Shown one piece after another: positions 17,826-26,989 of a DNA stretch of 64,000 bases. The notes beneath the pieces were generated by a model. That model did not search any database, was not told where the DNA came from, and saw only the letters and a program-made list of their open reading frames with translations. The translations under genes were made by a program, and so were the position numbers. This stretch comes from Brevundimonas sp. (GTDB lineage: Bacteria; Pseudomonadota; Alphaproteobacteria; Caulobacterales; Caulobacteraceae): the NCBI GenBank assembly GCA_016742215.1, contig JACVCC010000002.1, forward strand, positions 1 through 64,000, written 5' to 3'. The number at the start of each line of letters is the position of its first letter. Within the stretch, counting starts at the first letter, position 1.

Positions 17826-18463
17826 GGCTCGGCCTGCAGGAAGTTTCGCAGCAGCCTCGCCCCGGCCTTCGAGCTCTTTTCCGGATGGAACTGCGTCCCC
17901 CAGACATTGCCGCGACGCACGGCCGCCGTGACGGTCGCGCCGTAGTCGGTGGTCGCCACGACGTCGTCCGCGGCCTCGGGAACGAAGGCGTAGCTGTGCA
18001 CGAAATAGAAGTCCGTGCCGTCCGAAATCCCTGTGAACAGGGCGTCCCTCGGCGATGTGTTGCGGATGCTGTTCCAACCGACGTGGGGCAGGCGGAGCGT
18101 GCAGCCCAGCGTCGACAGATGTTCGACACGGCCCGGGATGAACCCCAGCCCCGGCGTGCCGTCAGGATTATCCGGTCCGGCCCCCTCCAGCCCTGTACCG
18201 GCCAACAGTTGCATGCCCACGCAGACGCCGAGCAACGGACGCCTCTTCTCCAGCACAGCCTCGCGCAGGGCGTCGACCCAGCCGCCGGCCGTCAGCCGTT
18301 CGGCGCAGTCGATGAAGTTGCCGACGCCGGGCAGGATCAGGCGATCGCACCGCACCATGTCGCCGGCCTGATCGACCAGCACGGGCGACACGCCCAGCAC
18401 CTCGACGGCCTTCAGCACCGAACCGAGGTTGCCGACGCCATAGTCGAGAACGCCGACCTTCAT
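17819..18463 (-). CDS. HisH-type glutamine amidotransferase paralogue
   Basis: The protein has 214 residues and is a class I glutaminase. The nucleophile cysteine lies in LLGVCVGMQLL, the oxyanion strand in PGVGNF, and the His-Glu pair in GTQFHPEKS, so the glutaminase triad is complete. It should release ammonia from glutamine and pass it through the HisF-like barrel to the amidotransferase encoded just upstream, whose stop overlaps this ATG. The gene cluster points to amidination of a sugar N-acetyl group and not to histidine synthesis. Confidence 0.85.
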   Translation of the reverse strand: MKVGVLDYGVGNLGSVLKAVEVLGVSPVLVDQAGDMVRCDRLILPGVGNFIDCAERLTAGGWVDALREAVLEKRRPLLGVCVGMQLLAGTGLEGAGPDNPDGTPGLGFIPGRVEHLSTLGCTLRLPHVGWNSIRNTSPRDALFTGISDGTDFYFVHSYAFVPEAADDVVATTDYGATVTAAVRRGNVWGTQFHPEKSSKAGARLLRNFLQAEPC

Positions 18464-19611
18464 GCGTTGTCGTAGTTCAGCTTGGTCAGGTTGCCGTCGC
18501 GATCCTTGACCAGCGCCCCGTCGGCATCGCGCCTGAAGATCTTCCTGTTGGTGAACCGGTCGCAGATGCGGACGAACTCATCGACGGTGAGATCCAGCGG
18601 CCGCAGGATATCGTCGAGCGACTTGCCGAGGTACTCGGCCGGGAACAGCCCATCCAGCCGGCGCACCGCATCCAGCCCGTCCTGTCGCGTCAGGCGACCG
18701 CGCCGGATGTGCAGGCAGGCCAGATCCGTCGCGCGACCGAAGCCGAACTTCAGGAATTTGAAGTAGTCGTGGATGCCGGTCTGGTGGTTGTCCAGGTTCT
18801 CGTAGTTGACCATCGAGCCCTCGACGACGCGGTCATACACCTTGAACCCGTTGGCCGAGGCGATCAGCGTATTGGCCAGTCCGTCCCAGGGCAGATAGTG
18901 GCCCAGGAACAGGCCGGTCACACCGACACGGGCCAGCTCCTCATCGGTCGGATAGGTGTAGTTGATCAGGTGTCGGGCCTCGATGCCCTCCTGCCCGATC
19001 AGGTCCGAAACGCGCAGGCCCAGCAGGCCGCCGAACTCTTCCAGCCAGCGACGCGTCAGGACATTGCCCTCGGCGGCGGCGGCGGGGCCGCCGTACTCAT
19101 TCTGCGAGTTCTCGCCCCAGACGATCAGCGGTACATTGAACTGCACCGCCGCCCGCACCGGGATGGTGAAGATGCCGACGTGCTCGGGCCATGAGATGTC
19201 GCCGACCTGCATCAGGCCGATGCGGTTCAGCTTCGCCCGGACCCGCGGATTGGGCGACACCTCGATGTAGTCGACGCCGAGCCGTTTCAGGTTCTCGATG
19301 TTCGCTCGTCCGATCGGCGTCAGGTCACAGGTCGTCGAGGTCACGCACAGCGGGTTCAGGCCGTACTGCAGCATCCGCACGACCTGATAGGTGCTGTCCT
19401 TGCCGCCGCTGACCGGCACGATGCAGTCCCAGTTGTCGCCGTTCGGGCGACGATAGCGCTCGAGCAGCCGTTCCAGCTCCTCGTGCCGCTGGCCCCAGTC
19501 GACCTCCTTGCGCCGCTCGAAGCTGCGGCAGGCGTTGCACACGCCCTCGTCGTCCAGGTGCAGGTCCGGCTTGGTGTCCGGCATCACGCAGCGTCGGCAG
19601 TAGGTCAGCAT
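18460..19611 (-). CDS. N-acetyl sugar amidotransferase (WbpG/PseA family)
   Basis: The protein has 383 residues. A zinc-like cysteine set opens the chain (CRRC at residues 5-8 and CNAC near 25), followed by the ATP pyrophosphatase PP-loop VPVSGGKDST near residue 66. WGENSQNEYGGP and GHYLPWDG are further family motifs. The family converts an N-acetyl group of a sugar to an acetamidino group using ATP and ammonia. In Pseudomonas the WbpG enzyme works with HisH and HisF partners, both present here; in Campylobacter PseA acts on pseudaminic acid. The likely product in this operon is an acetamidino form of pseudaminic acid, which is inference. Confidence 0.87.
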   Translation of the reverse strand: MLTYCRRCVMPDTKPDLHLDDEGVCNACRSFERRKEVDWGQRHEELERLLERYRRPNGDNWDCIVPVSGGKDSTYQVVRMLQYGLNPLCVTSTTCDLTPIGRANIENLKRLGVDYIEVSPNPRVRAKLNRIGLMQVGDISWPEHVGIFTIPVRAAVQFNVPLIVWGENSQNEYGGPAAAAEGNVLTRRWLEEFGGLLGLRVSDLIGQEGIEARHLINYTYPTDEELARVGVTGLFLGHYLPWDGLANTLIASANGFKVYDRVVEGSMVNYENLDNHQTGIHDYFKFLKFGFGRATDLACLHIRRGRLTRQDGLDAVRRLDGLFPAEYLGKSLDDILRPLDLTVDEFVRICDRFTNRKIFRRDADGALVKDRDGNLTKLNYDNA

Positions 19612-19614
19612 GGC

Positions 19615-20244
19615 TCAGGTCTTCTGCATCAGGAACCAGGTGATGTCGTCCTGGGGGAAGTTGGGGTCGCGCCGGTAGGCGAAGCCGTAGTCGACCAGCT
19701 TCATCGCCGGATGCCGGTCCATGATCTCGCCGGCGAAGTCGCGCTTGAACAGGCGGTCGGCGTGACCGCGATACGGGATCGCGACCGGCGACGGGTTGTA
19801 ATACTCGGCCACCAGCAGGTAGCGGCCGCAGGCCTGCACCAGCCGGTCATACACCTCGGGCAGGACCTCGGGATTCAGGTGGATCAGCACGCCCTTGATC
19901 AGGGTCAGGTCCCAGGTGCGGGTCGGCGCGAAATCCAGGATGGAGCCGGTGGTGATGTTGCCGGCCGGAATGACCTGCGCCAGTCGATCCGCCGCCTCGG
20001 TATTGATCTCGATCGCCGAGGCGTCGATTCCCGGATAGAGCAGCTTCAGCGCCTTCAGGTTCATACCGATATTGGCGCCGAACTCGATGCAGCTGCCGAG
20101 GTCGCGGGCGCCGCGCAGCGCCTTGGCGAAGAAGTCGAGATTGGAGGCCAGCAGCCGGTCGCCCTCGTTCCGGCCGATATAGTCCGCGCCGAAGTCGCCG
20201 GCCCAGAAGGCCTCCTGTTCGGTCCTGAATCTGTCCTGCGTCAT
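19615..20244 (-). CDS. Pseudaminic acid biosynthesis-associated methylase
   Basis: 209 residues. The SAM-dependent methyltransferase fold is shown by SCIEFGANIGMNLKALK (motif I), the acidic AIEIN strand, DLTLIKGVLIHLNPE, and YLLVAEYYNPSPVAIPYRGH. It resembles the small family of methylases found inside pseudaminic acid loci. The substrate is not known from sequence; O- or N-methylation of a Pse derivative or glycan is possible. Its ATG overlaps the pseF stop, and it is followed 3 bases later by the amidotransferase gene. Confidence 0.78.
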   Translation of the reverse strand: MTQDRFRTEQEAFWAGDFGADYIGRNEGDRLLASNLDFFAKALRGARDLGSCIEFGANIGMNLKALKLLYPGIDASAIEINTEAADRLAQVIPAGNITTGSILDFAPTRTWDLTLIKGVLIHLNPEVLPEVYDRLVQACGRYLLVAEYYNPSPVAIPYRGHADRLFKRDFAGEIMDRHPAMKLVDYGFAYRRDPNFPQDDITWFLMQKT

Positions 20245-20963
20245 CCGCCTGGGTCTGCTCCGTGTCCGGTCGGGCCCATTCGTGCCGCCAGAGCGTTGAA
20301 AATCAGTTCCGCCCGTTCCCAGTCCTCGATCGTGTCGATGTCCTGCACCCGCGAGCGAGGCAGGGGAACGACGACGGACCGGGGGGCGAAGATGGGCCGT
20401 TCCGCCAGCCAGGCCTCTGAAGCGCCCCAGTAGAATTGCCCGGCGTCATGCCAGGCCTCTTCCAGATCCTGCGATCGGGTCCCGGCGTGCTCCGGCTGGA
20501 ACATGGAGACCCGGCCGTCCTCTCCGACCCGGATCGCCCGCTGGATCGGAAAGCCGTAGGTGGTCGCGGAGAAGGCGTAGTCTGATCCGGACGACAGAAG
20601 TCTCTTCAGACCATCCCGAAGGTCCTCGGCACGGGTGAACGGTGCGGTGGCGTAGAGGCAGCAGGCCAGCTGAACCGTGTGGCTCCGCTGCTGCTGCCCG
20701 ATCGCGTGTGCGATCACCGGAACGGTAGGGGTGAAGTCGTCCGACAGCTCGGGCGGCCGACGGAAGGGAACATCGGCGCCGCAGGCGATCGCGACGTCGG
20801 CGATCTCGTCGTCGTCGGTCGATACGATCACCCGATCGAAGCAACCGCTTTCGAGCGCCGTCCCGATCGACCAGGCGATCATCGGCTTGCCGCAGAAGGT
20901 CTTCACATTTTTGCGCGGAATGCGCTTGCTGCCGCCCCGCGCCGGGATGACGGCCAGCCTCAT
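20241..20963 (-). CDS. pseF: Pseudaminic acid cytidylyltransferase
   Basis: 240 residues. The N-terminus MRLAVIPARGGSKRIPRKN is the CTP-binding signature of CMP-sugar synthetases, followed by FCGKPMIAWSI, VIVSTDDDEIADVA and, late in the chain, DIDTIEDWERAE. It activates pseudaminic acid to CMP-Pse for glycosyltransferases. The start is fixed by the family's N-terminus; the open frame extends upstream without similarity. It overlaps the pseC stop by 4 bases. Confidence 0.92.
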   Translation of the reverse strand: MRLAVIPARGGSKRIPRKNVKTFCGKPMIAWSIGTALESGCFDRVIVSTDDDEIADVAIACGADVPFRRPPELSDDFTPTVPVIAHAIGQQQRSHTVQLACCLYATAPFTRAEDLRDGLKRLLSSGSDYAFSATTYGFPIQRAIRVGEDGRVSMFQPEHAGTRSQDLEEAWHDAGQFYWGASEAWLAERPIFAPRSVVVPLPRSRVQDIDTIEDWERAELIFNALAARMGPTGHGADPGG

Positions 20964-22108
20964 GCGGACAGGGCCTTGCGCAAGGCTGTGACCACCTCGT
21001 CCTGCTGGGCTTCGGTCATGGTTGGATAGAGGGGCAGGCTGATCGCCTCGGCGTAGTAACGTTCGGCTTCCGGGAAATCCCCCGGCTCGAACCCCATCGC
21101 CCGGTACCAGGGCTGCAGGTGGACAGGGATGTAGTGGACGTTCGCCGCGATCCCCGAGCACCACAGGCTCTCGAAAATCCGATGTCTGGAATCGGCTGCC
21201 ACCCGGACCGGATACAGATGCAGGGCCGAATAGGAACCCCCCGTCTGCGCCGGTCTCAACAGGGGCAGGTCGGCCAGCAAGGCGTCGTATCGCCTCGCCA
21301 GAACATGACGTCGGGCAACATAGGAATCGAGCCGATCCATCTGGCTCACACCAAGTGCAGCCTGCATCTCGGTCATGCGATAGTTGAAGCCGAGATCGGT
21401 CTGCTGATAGTACCACCGGCCCTCGGAAGGCCCGGTCATGAGAGCGGCGTCGCGCGTGATGCCGTGGCTGCGCAGGAGGCGCATCTTGGTCGCCAGCGCT
21501 TCCTCGTTGGTGACGGCCATCCCCCCTTCACCGGTTGTGATGATCTTCACCGGGTGGAAGCTGAAGATAGTGATGTCGCTGTATCGGCCGTCTCCGATCG
21601 GACCATCGCGATAGCGGCCGCCGATCGCGTGTGACGCATCCTCGATGACCTTGAAGCGATAGCGTCGGGCCAGTTCGGCGATGCCCTCCATGTCGCACGG
21701 CTGTCCGCAGAAGTGGACCGGAACGACGACCTTCGGCAGCCGTCCTTCCCGCTCCGCGATCTGCAGCTTTCGCTCCAGTTCGGGGACGCTGAGATTGTAG
21801 GAGGCAGGATCGATGTCGACGAAATCCACCTTCGCGCCACAGTACAGGGCGCAATTCGCCGAGGCGACAAAGGTGATGGGTGACGTCCATAGCCAGTCGC
21901 CAGGTCCGAGCCCGAGTGCGAGGCAGGCGATGTGCAGGGCATTGGTGGCGCTGTTCACCGCAACGGCGTGATCGGCGCCGGCAGCCCGGGCGACCGATGA
22001 CTCGAATGCCGGAACGACAGGGCCCTGGGTAAGGAGATCGGATTGAAGTGTCGCGACGACGGCGTCGATGTCGTCCTGGGTGATGTCCTGGCGCGCGTAG
22101 TTGATCAT
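20960..22108 (-). CDS. pseC: UDP-4-amino-4,6-dideoxy-N-acetyl-beta-L-altrosamine transaminase
   Basis: 382 residues of the DegT/DnrJ/EryC1 aminotransferase family. NSATNALHIACLALGLGPGD, FVDIDPASYNLS, IEDASHAIGG and the PLP lysine in FSFHPVKIITTGEGG are visible. It aminates the 4-keto sugar made by PseB. The ATG at 22108 aligns with Campylobacter PseC (M-x-x-YxxQxIxQxDID); a GTG at 22147 is in frame but adds residues without similarity. It heads an eight-gene leftward operon with overlapping or nearly overlapping junctions. Confidence 0.92.
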   Translation of the reverse strand: MINYARQDITQDDIDAVVATLQSDLLTQGPVVPAFESSVARAAGADHAVAVNSATNALHIACLALGLGPGDWLWTSPITFVASANCALYCGAKVDFVDIDPASYNLSVPELERKLQIAEREGRLPKVVVPVHFCGQPCDMEGIAELARRYRFKVIEDASHAIGGRYRDGPIGDGRYSDITIFSFHPVKIITTGEGGMAVTNEEALATKMRLLRSHGITRDAALMTGPSEGRWYYQQTDLGFNYRMTEMQAALGVSQMDRLDSYVARRHVLARRYDALLADLPLLRPAQTGGSYSALHLYPVRVAADSRHRIFESLWCSGIAANVHYIPVHLQPWYRAMGFEPGDFPEAERYYAEAISLPLYPTMTEAQQDEVVTALRKALSA

Positions 22109-22242
22109 TGATGGCTGCCCCGGATCGCCGAACCTTGAGAGGCGCACGATCCACCCGATCGAGAACCTCGCAGATGAGCTTCGGACACGAGGCGTAAAGG
22201 AGTTCGCAAAGGGGGGAAAGTCGGCAACCAGGTCCCGCCCGA

Positions 22243-22275
22243 ACGAAAAAGGGGAGGCCGTTGTCGGCCTCCCCT
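22243..22275 (-). terminator. Rho-independent terminator of the RND efflux operon
   Basis: GGGGAGGCCG (22251-22260), loop TTGT and CGGCCTCCCC (22265-22274) form a perfect 10-base stem. On the minus strand it is followed by TTTTTCG. It lies 26 bases after the stop of the outer membrane component and separates that operon from pseC. Confidence 0.9.
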
Positions 22276-22300
22276 CGTCATTTACACGAGCGGAACGCGC

Positions 22301-23740
22301 TCAGCCTTCGCCGTTCCATCCGCCGGCCAGCGCCTTGAACAGGGCGATCTGGTAGGTGGTGACCAGCGCGTCCGAGGCGGCCAGCGCCGCATCGGCTCCG
22401 GCGAGTGTGCGCTCGGCGTCCAGCACCGTCAGGAAGCTGTCGGCGCCGGCGTCGAAACGCAGGCGTGACAGGCGGGCGGCGTTGGCGGCCTGATCGCGCG
22501 CGGACTGCAGCGCCGTTCGGCGATCCAGCTCGTTGGCGTAGTTGGTCAGGGCCGTTTCCGTCTCCTGCAGCGCCACCAGCACTGTCTGGTCGAACGTCGC
22601 CAGAGCTGCGTCCGAACCGGCCGAGGCCTGCTCGATCCGCGCACGGGCGGCGAAGACGTTCGGGAACGACCAGCTGATCAGCGGACCGAACGAGAAGCGG
22701 AAGTTCTCATTGTCGCCCAGACCGTCGGCATCGCCTGCCGTGGCCCCGGCGGAACCGCCCAAGGTGATGCGCGGGAACAGGTCGGCGGTCGCCACATTCA
22801 CCCGCGCCGCCGCGGCGGCCAGGTTGCGCTCGGCCTGACGCACGTCGGGACGACGGGCCAGAAGTTGCGCGCCGTCGCCGACCGGGATCGGCTGGCTCAG
22901 TTGCGGCGGACGCTGGCAGGCGCGGGCCGCTTCGCTGGCCTCGGCCGGGGTGCGCCCGGTCAGGGTGGCGAGACGGAACAGGGCGCCGTCGCGCTGGGCC
23001 CGCAGGGGCGGCAGCGAGGCCCGGGTCGATTCCAGCGCCGAGCGGGCGCGGGCCGTGTCCAGACCGTTGCCCGAACCGGCGTCCAGCAGACGCTGGGTCA
23101 GGCCGACGGTGTCGGTCTGCAACTGGATCGTCCGCTCCGCCACCGCGATCTGGGCGTTGGCCGAGCAGGCGTCGGCATAGGCCCGGGCCGTTTCGGCGGC
23201 CACGGTCACGCGGACGATGTCCAGCGCGGCCTCGGCCGCGGCGGCGTCCGCGCGGGCGGCGCGGATGGTCGACTCGACGCGGCCGAACAGATCGACCTCG
23301 TAGGAGACGTCCAGACCGGCATTATAGCTTTCGGCCTCCGGCGCCTCCGTCCCGGCGGGAAGGCCGGGAACGGTCGCGGCGGATGGTCGGCTGCGCTGGT
23401 AGCCGGCCTGGGTGGTCGTGCCGGGGAAGCGGCCGACGCGCGCCTCGCCCAGCGCGGCGCGGACGCGACGCAGGTTGGCGGCCGCGGCTTCCAGCTCGTT
23501 GTTCTCGGCCAGGGCTTGACCGATCAGCTGATCCAGAACCGCGTCGTCGTACAGCCGCCACCAGTCGTCGCGCGCGGCGGCCTGCGCCGTCACGGACGAA
23601 CCGGTGGAAGAGATGAAGGCGCCCGACGCCGAGGGGGGAAGGGTAGCGTCAGGCGCCTTCGGCCCGACCGCGCACGAGGCCAGCAGGAAACTGGCTCCGG
23701 CGGTTGCGGTCAGGATCCGGAGAGAGGATCGAACGGTCAT
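22301..23740 (-). CDS. RND efflux outer membrane lipoprotein (NodT/OprM family)
   Basis: 479 residues. The lipobox LLASC at residues 19-23 gives a lipid-modified C23. Two outer membrane efflux repeats follow, with long alanine-rich helices (for example ELEAAAANLRRVRAALGEAR and ALRLARTRSALE-like segments). Near the end is SLTVLDAERTLAGADAALAASDA, typical of the family's closing helix. It is the exit duct of the tripartite pump. The start ATG overlaps the pump gene stop by one base (TGATG). Confidence 0.88.
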   Translation of the reverse strand: MTVRSSLRILTATAGASFLLASCAVGPKAPDATLPPSASGAFISSTGSSVTAQAAARDDWWRLYDDAVLDQLIGQALAENNELEAAAANLRRVRAALGEARVGRFPGTTTQAGYQRSRPSAATVPGLPAGTEAPEAESYNAGLDVSYEVDLFGRVESTIRAARADAAAAEAALDIVRVTVAAETARAYADACSANAQIAVAERTIQLQTDTVGLTQRLLDAGSGNGLDTARARSALESTRASLPPLRAQRDGALFRLATLTGRTPAEASEAARACQRPPQLSQPIPVGDGAQLLARRPDVRQAERNLAAAAARVNVATADLFPRITLGGSAGATAGDADGLGDNENFRFSFGPLISWSFPNVFAARARIEQASAGSDAALATFDQTVLVALQETETALTNYANELDRRTALQSARDQAANAARLSRLRFDAGADSFLTVLDAERTLAGADAALAASDALVTTYQIALFKALAGGWNGEG

Positions 23741-26700
23741 CAGTGGTCTCCCGAGCGCGCCGGGGCGGCGTCGGCTTCATGCGGCGGCAGGCCGCCGGTG
23801 GTGGGGATCTCGCGCTCCTTCTGCGGCTCCCTGGGCAGCTTGGAGGCCACCCAGCGCATCACGACGTAGAAGACCGGCGTGAAGATCAGGCCGAAGAAGG
23901 TCACGCCCAGCATCCCCGAGAAGACCGACGTGCCCAGCGACTGGCGCATTTCTGCGCCGGGGCCGGTCGCCAGCATCAGCGGCACGACGCCGAAGATGAA
24001 GGCGAACGAGGTCATCAGGATCGGACGCAGGCGGGTCTTCGCAGCCCGGACCGCGGCGTCTAAGCGGTTCAGCCCCTCGTCCTCGGCCTGTTTGGCGAAC
24101 TCCACGATCAGGATGGCGTTCTTGGCCGCCAGGGCGATCAGAACCACCAGACCGATCTGGACCAGGATGTTGTTGTCCAGTCCGCGGATGTTCACCCCGA
24201 TCATCGCCGCGAGAATGCACATCGGCACGATGAGCACGACCGCGAGCGGCAGGGTGAAGGCCTCGTACTGGGCCGCCAGCACCAGGAAGACCAGCACCAC
24301 GGCCATGGCGAACACCACGGTCGCGCCGCCTGCGGCTTCCTTCTCCTGCAGCGCCAGGCCGGTCCACTCGTAGGAGAAGCCCGGAGGCAGGGCCTGCCCC
24401 GCCAGCTCTTCCATGTGGGCGATGGCCTGACCGGACGACACGCCCGCCGCCGCCGACCCCTGAAGCTCGGACGCCGGGAACAGGTTGTAGCGGACGATCC
24501 GCGCCGGACCGGAGTCCTCGCGCAGGGTCGCGACCGAGCCGATCGGCACCATGGCGCCGGTGGCCGAGCGGGTCTGCAGGTTGGCGATGTCGGCGATGTC
24601 GTCGCGCGCCGTCGGCTCCGCCTGCGCCGTCACCCGGAAGGTGCGGCCCAGGAAGTTGAAGTCGTTGACGTAGGCCGAGCCCAGATAGACGCCCAGGGTG
24701 TCGAACACGGCCGACGGCTGCACGCCCATCATCAGCGCCTTGTCGCGGTCGACGTCGGCGGCGATGCGGGGCGAGCCGGTGTTGTAGGTCGAGAAGACCT
24801 GCTGCACCTGCTCCGGGGTCTGCGCGGCGGCGCCCATCATGGCGAAGGTGGCGCCTTCGAGCGCGCGATAGCCCGCGCCCGAGGTGTCCTGCACCATCAG
24901 CTGGAAGCCGTTGCCGTTGCCCAGACCCTGCACCGCCGGCGGGGCGATGACGAAGATCTGCGCGTCCTCGATCCCCATGGTGGCGCCGGTGATCGCGCCG
25001 GCCAGGGCGGCGGCGCCCTGTTCGGCCGTCTTGCGCTCCTTGAAGTCGTCCAGACGAATGAAGATGGTCGCGGCGTTGGAGCCGAACGAGAAGCTGGTCC
25101 CGTCCAGACCGGCGAAGGCGACCATGCCCTCGACGCCTGCGGTGTTCTTGATCGTCTCGGACGCGCGCGCCATCACGGCCTCGGTCCGCTCCAGCGACGA
25201 GCCGGGGGGCAGCTGGATGACGCCGATCAGGAAGCCCTGGTCCTGCTCCGGAATGAAGCCGGACGGGGTGTCCATCAGACGCCAGCCGGTCAGACCCAGC
25301 AGGGCGACATAGACCACCAGCACGATGCCGACCGTGCGCACCAGACGCGCGGTCAGGCGACCATATTTGTCGGACAGCCAGTCGAAGCCCTCGTTGAACT
25401 TCCGGCCGGCCCAGCCACCGTAGTAGGTCGCCGTGCCGAGCAGGCCCGGCTTGCGCTTGTGATCATGCTCCTTGTGCGGCTTCAGCAGCAGCGCGGCCAT
25501 GGCCGGCGACAGCGTCAGCGACACCAGCAGCGACACCACCGACGCCGTCGTGATGACGATGGCGAACTCGCGGTAGAAGATGCCCGGAATGCCCGGCACG
25601 AACATGGTCGGCACGAACACCGAGACCAGCACCAGGCCGATCGAGATCAGCGCGCCCGACACCTCCTGCATGGATCGGTGGGCGGCTTCCTTGGGTGTGA
25701 GCCCCTCGCGGATATACCGCTCCACGTTCTCGACCACGACGATGGCGTCGTCGACGACGATGCCGACAGCCAGAACCAGGGCGAACAGCGACAGGGAGTT
25801 GATCGAGTATCCCAGCATCAGCTGCACGGCGAACGTCGCCACCAGCGCGACCGGGATCGCCACGATCGGGATGATCGCCGCGCGCCAGGTCTGCAGGAAG
25901 ACGATGACCACCAGCACCACGAGGATGACGGCTTCGATCAGGGTGTGCTGAACCGACTCCACCGAGGCGGCCACGAACTCCGTCGGGTTGTAGGCGACCG
26001 AGACCTCCATGCCTTGCGGCAGTTCGGACCGGAATGCCTCCATCTCTTCCAGCACGCGGTCGGCGGTGCCCAGGGCGTTGGCGCCGGGCTGCTGGATGAT
26101 GGCCATGCCGACGCCGCGCTCGCCGTCGAAATAGCCGTTGATGCCGTAGTCCTGGGCGCCCAGCTCGACGCGGGCGACGTCGCGGACGCGGGTCACGCGG
26201 CCTTCGGCGTCCGTCTTGATGACGATGTTCGAGAACTCGTCCGGATTGCTCAGGCGGCCCTGCACCTGCACCGGCAGCTGGAAGGCCGCGGCGTTGGTGG
26301 GGAAGGGCGGCTGGCCGATTGCGCCGGCGGCGGCCTGCACGTTCTGAGCCTGCAACGCCGCCACGATGTCCGGCCCGGTCAGGCCGCGTGCGGCGGCCTT
26401 GGCCGGGTCGATCCAGACCCGCATCGCATAGTTGCCGCCGCCGAAGATCTGGACCGCGCCCACACCTTCCAGACGCAACAGTCGGTCGCGCAGCTGGGAG
26501 TTGGCGTAGTTGCCGACGTAGTCGTTATCCAGGCTCCCGTCCGGAGACGTCAGCCCGAGGATCATCAGGAAGCCGGATTCCTGCTTGTTCACGGTCACGC
26601 CGATCTGGCGGACCTGCGCAGGCAGTCGGGGTTCGGCGAGGGCGACGCGGTTCTGGACCAGCACCTGCGCCGCATCCAGATCGGTGCCCGGCTGGAAGGT

Positions 26701-26982
26701 CACGGTGATGCCCACCGTTCCGTCCGAGGTGGACGAGGACGACAGGTACAGCATGCCCTCCACCCCGTTCACCTCCTGCTCGATCGGCGCGGCCACGGTC
26801 TCGGCCACCGTCTCGGCGGAAGCGCCCGGATAGGCGGTGTTGATGGTGATCGTCGGGGGCGCGATCTCCGGATACTGCGACAGGGGCAGCAGCGGATAGG
26901 CGAAGATCCCGATCAGGGTGATGAACACCGAGATCACGGCCGCGAAGATCGGCCGGTCGATGAAGAAACGGGAGATGTTCAT
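23740..26982 (-). CDS. RND multidrug efflux pump, HAE1 family permease
   Basis: 1080 residues with twelve predicted membrane helices and two large periplasmic loops. The proton-relay aspartates are in VGIVVDDAIVVVEN and the relay lysine in AAKNAILIVEFAKQ. NISRFFIDRPIFAAVISVFI is the usual N-terminus. It exports hydrophobic compounds by proton antiport. It is the middle gene of an adaptor-pump-duct operon, starting 7 bases after the adaptor stop. Substrate range cannot be predicted from sequence. Confidence 0.95.
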   Translation of the reverse strand: MNISRFFIDRPIFAAVISVFITLIGIFAYPLLPLSQYPEIAPPTITINTAYPGASAETVAETVAAPIEQEVNGVEGMLYLSSSSTSDGTVGITVTFQPGTDLDAAQVLVQNRVALAEPRLPAQVRQIGVTVNKQESGFLMILGLTSPDGSLDNDYVGNYANSQLRDRLLRLEGVGAVQIFGGGNYAMRVWIDPAKAAARGLTGPDIVAALQAQNVQAAAGAIGQPPFPTNAAAFQLPVQVQGRLSNPDEFSNIVIKTDAEGRVTRVRDVARVELGAQDYGINGYFDGERGVGMAIIQQPGANALGTADRVLEEMEAFRSELPQGMEVSVAYNPTEFVAASVESVQHTLIEAVILVVLVVIVFLQTWRAAIIPIVAIPVALVATFAVQLMLGYSINSLSLFALVLAVGIVVDDAIVVVENVERYIREGLTPKEAAHRSMQEVSGALISIGLVLVSVFVPTMFVPGIPGIFYREFAIVITTASVVSLLVSLTLSPAMAALLLKPHKEHDHKRKPGLLGTATYYGGWAGRKFNEGFDWLSDKYGRLTARLVRTVGIVLVVYVALLGLTGWRLMDTPSGFIPEQDQGFLIGVIQLPPGSSLERTEAVMARASETIKNTAGVEGMVAFAGLDGTSFSFGSNAATIFIRLDDFKERKTAEQGAAALAGAITGATMGIEDAQIFVIAPPAVQGLGNGNGFQLMVQDTSGAGYRALEGATFAMMGAAAQTPEQVQQVFSTYNTGSPRIAADVDRDKALMMGVQPSAVFDTLGVYLGSAYVNDFNFLGRTFRVTAQAEPTARDDIADIANLQTRSATGAMVPIGSVATLREDSGPARIVRYNLFPASELQGSAAAGVSSGQAIAHMEELAGQALPPGFSYEWTGLALQEKEAAGGATVVFAMAVVLVFLVLAAQYEAFTLPLAVVLIVPMCILAAMIGVNIRGLDNNILVQIGLVVLIALAAKNAILIVEFAKQAEDEGLNRLDAAVRAAKTRLRPILMTSFAFIFGVVPLMLATGPGAEMRQSLGTSVFSGMLGVTFFGLIFTPVFYVVMRWVASKLPREPQKEREIPTTGGLPPHEADAAPARSGDH

Positions 26983-26989
26983 GACGCGA

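Noticed and set aside
17043-18463. HisH/HisF pair as part of histidine biosynthesis
   Set aside because: No other his genes are nearby, the HisF-like protein lacks the first catalytic aspartate, and both genes are coupled to a sugar amidotransferase in a Pse operon.
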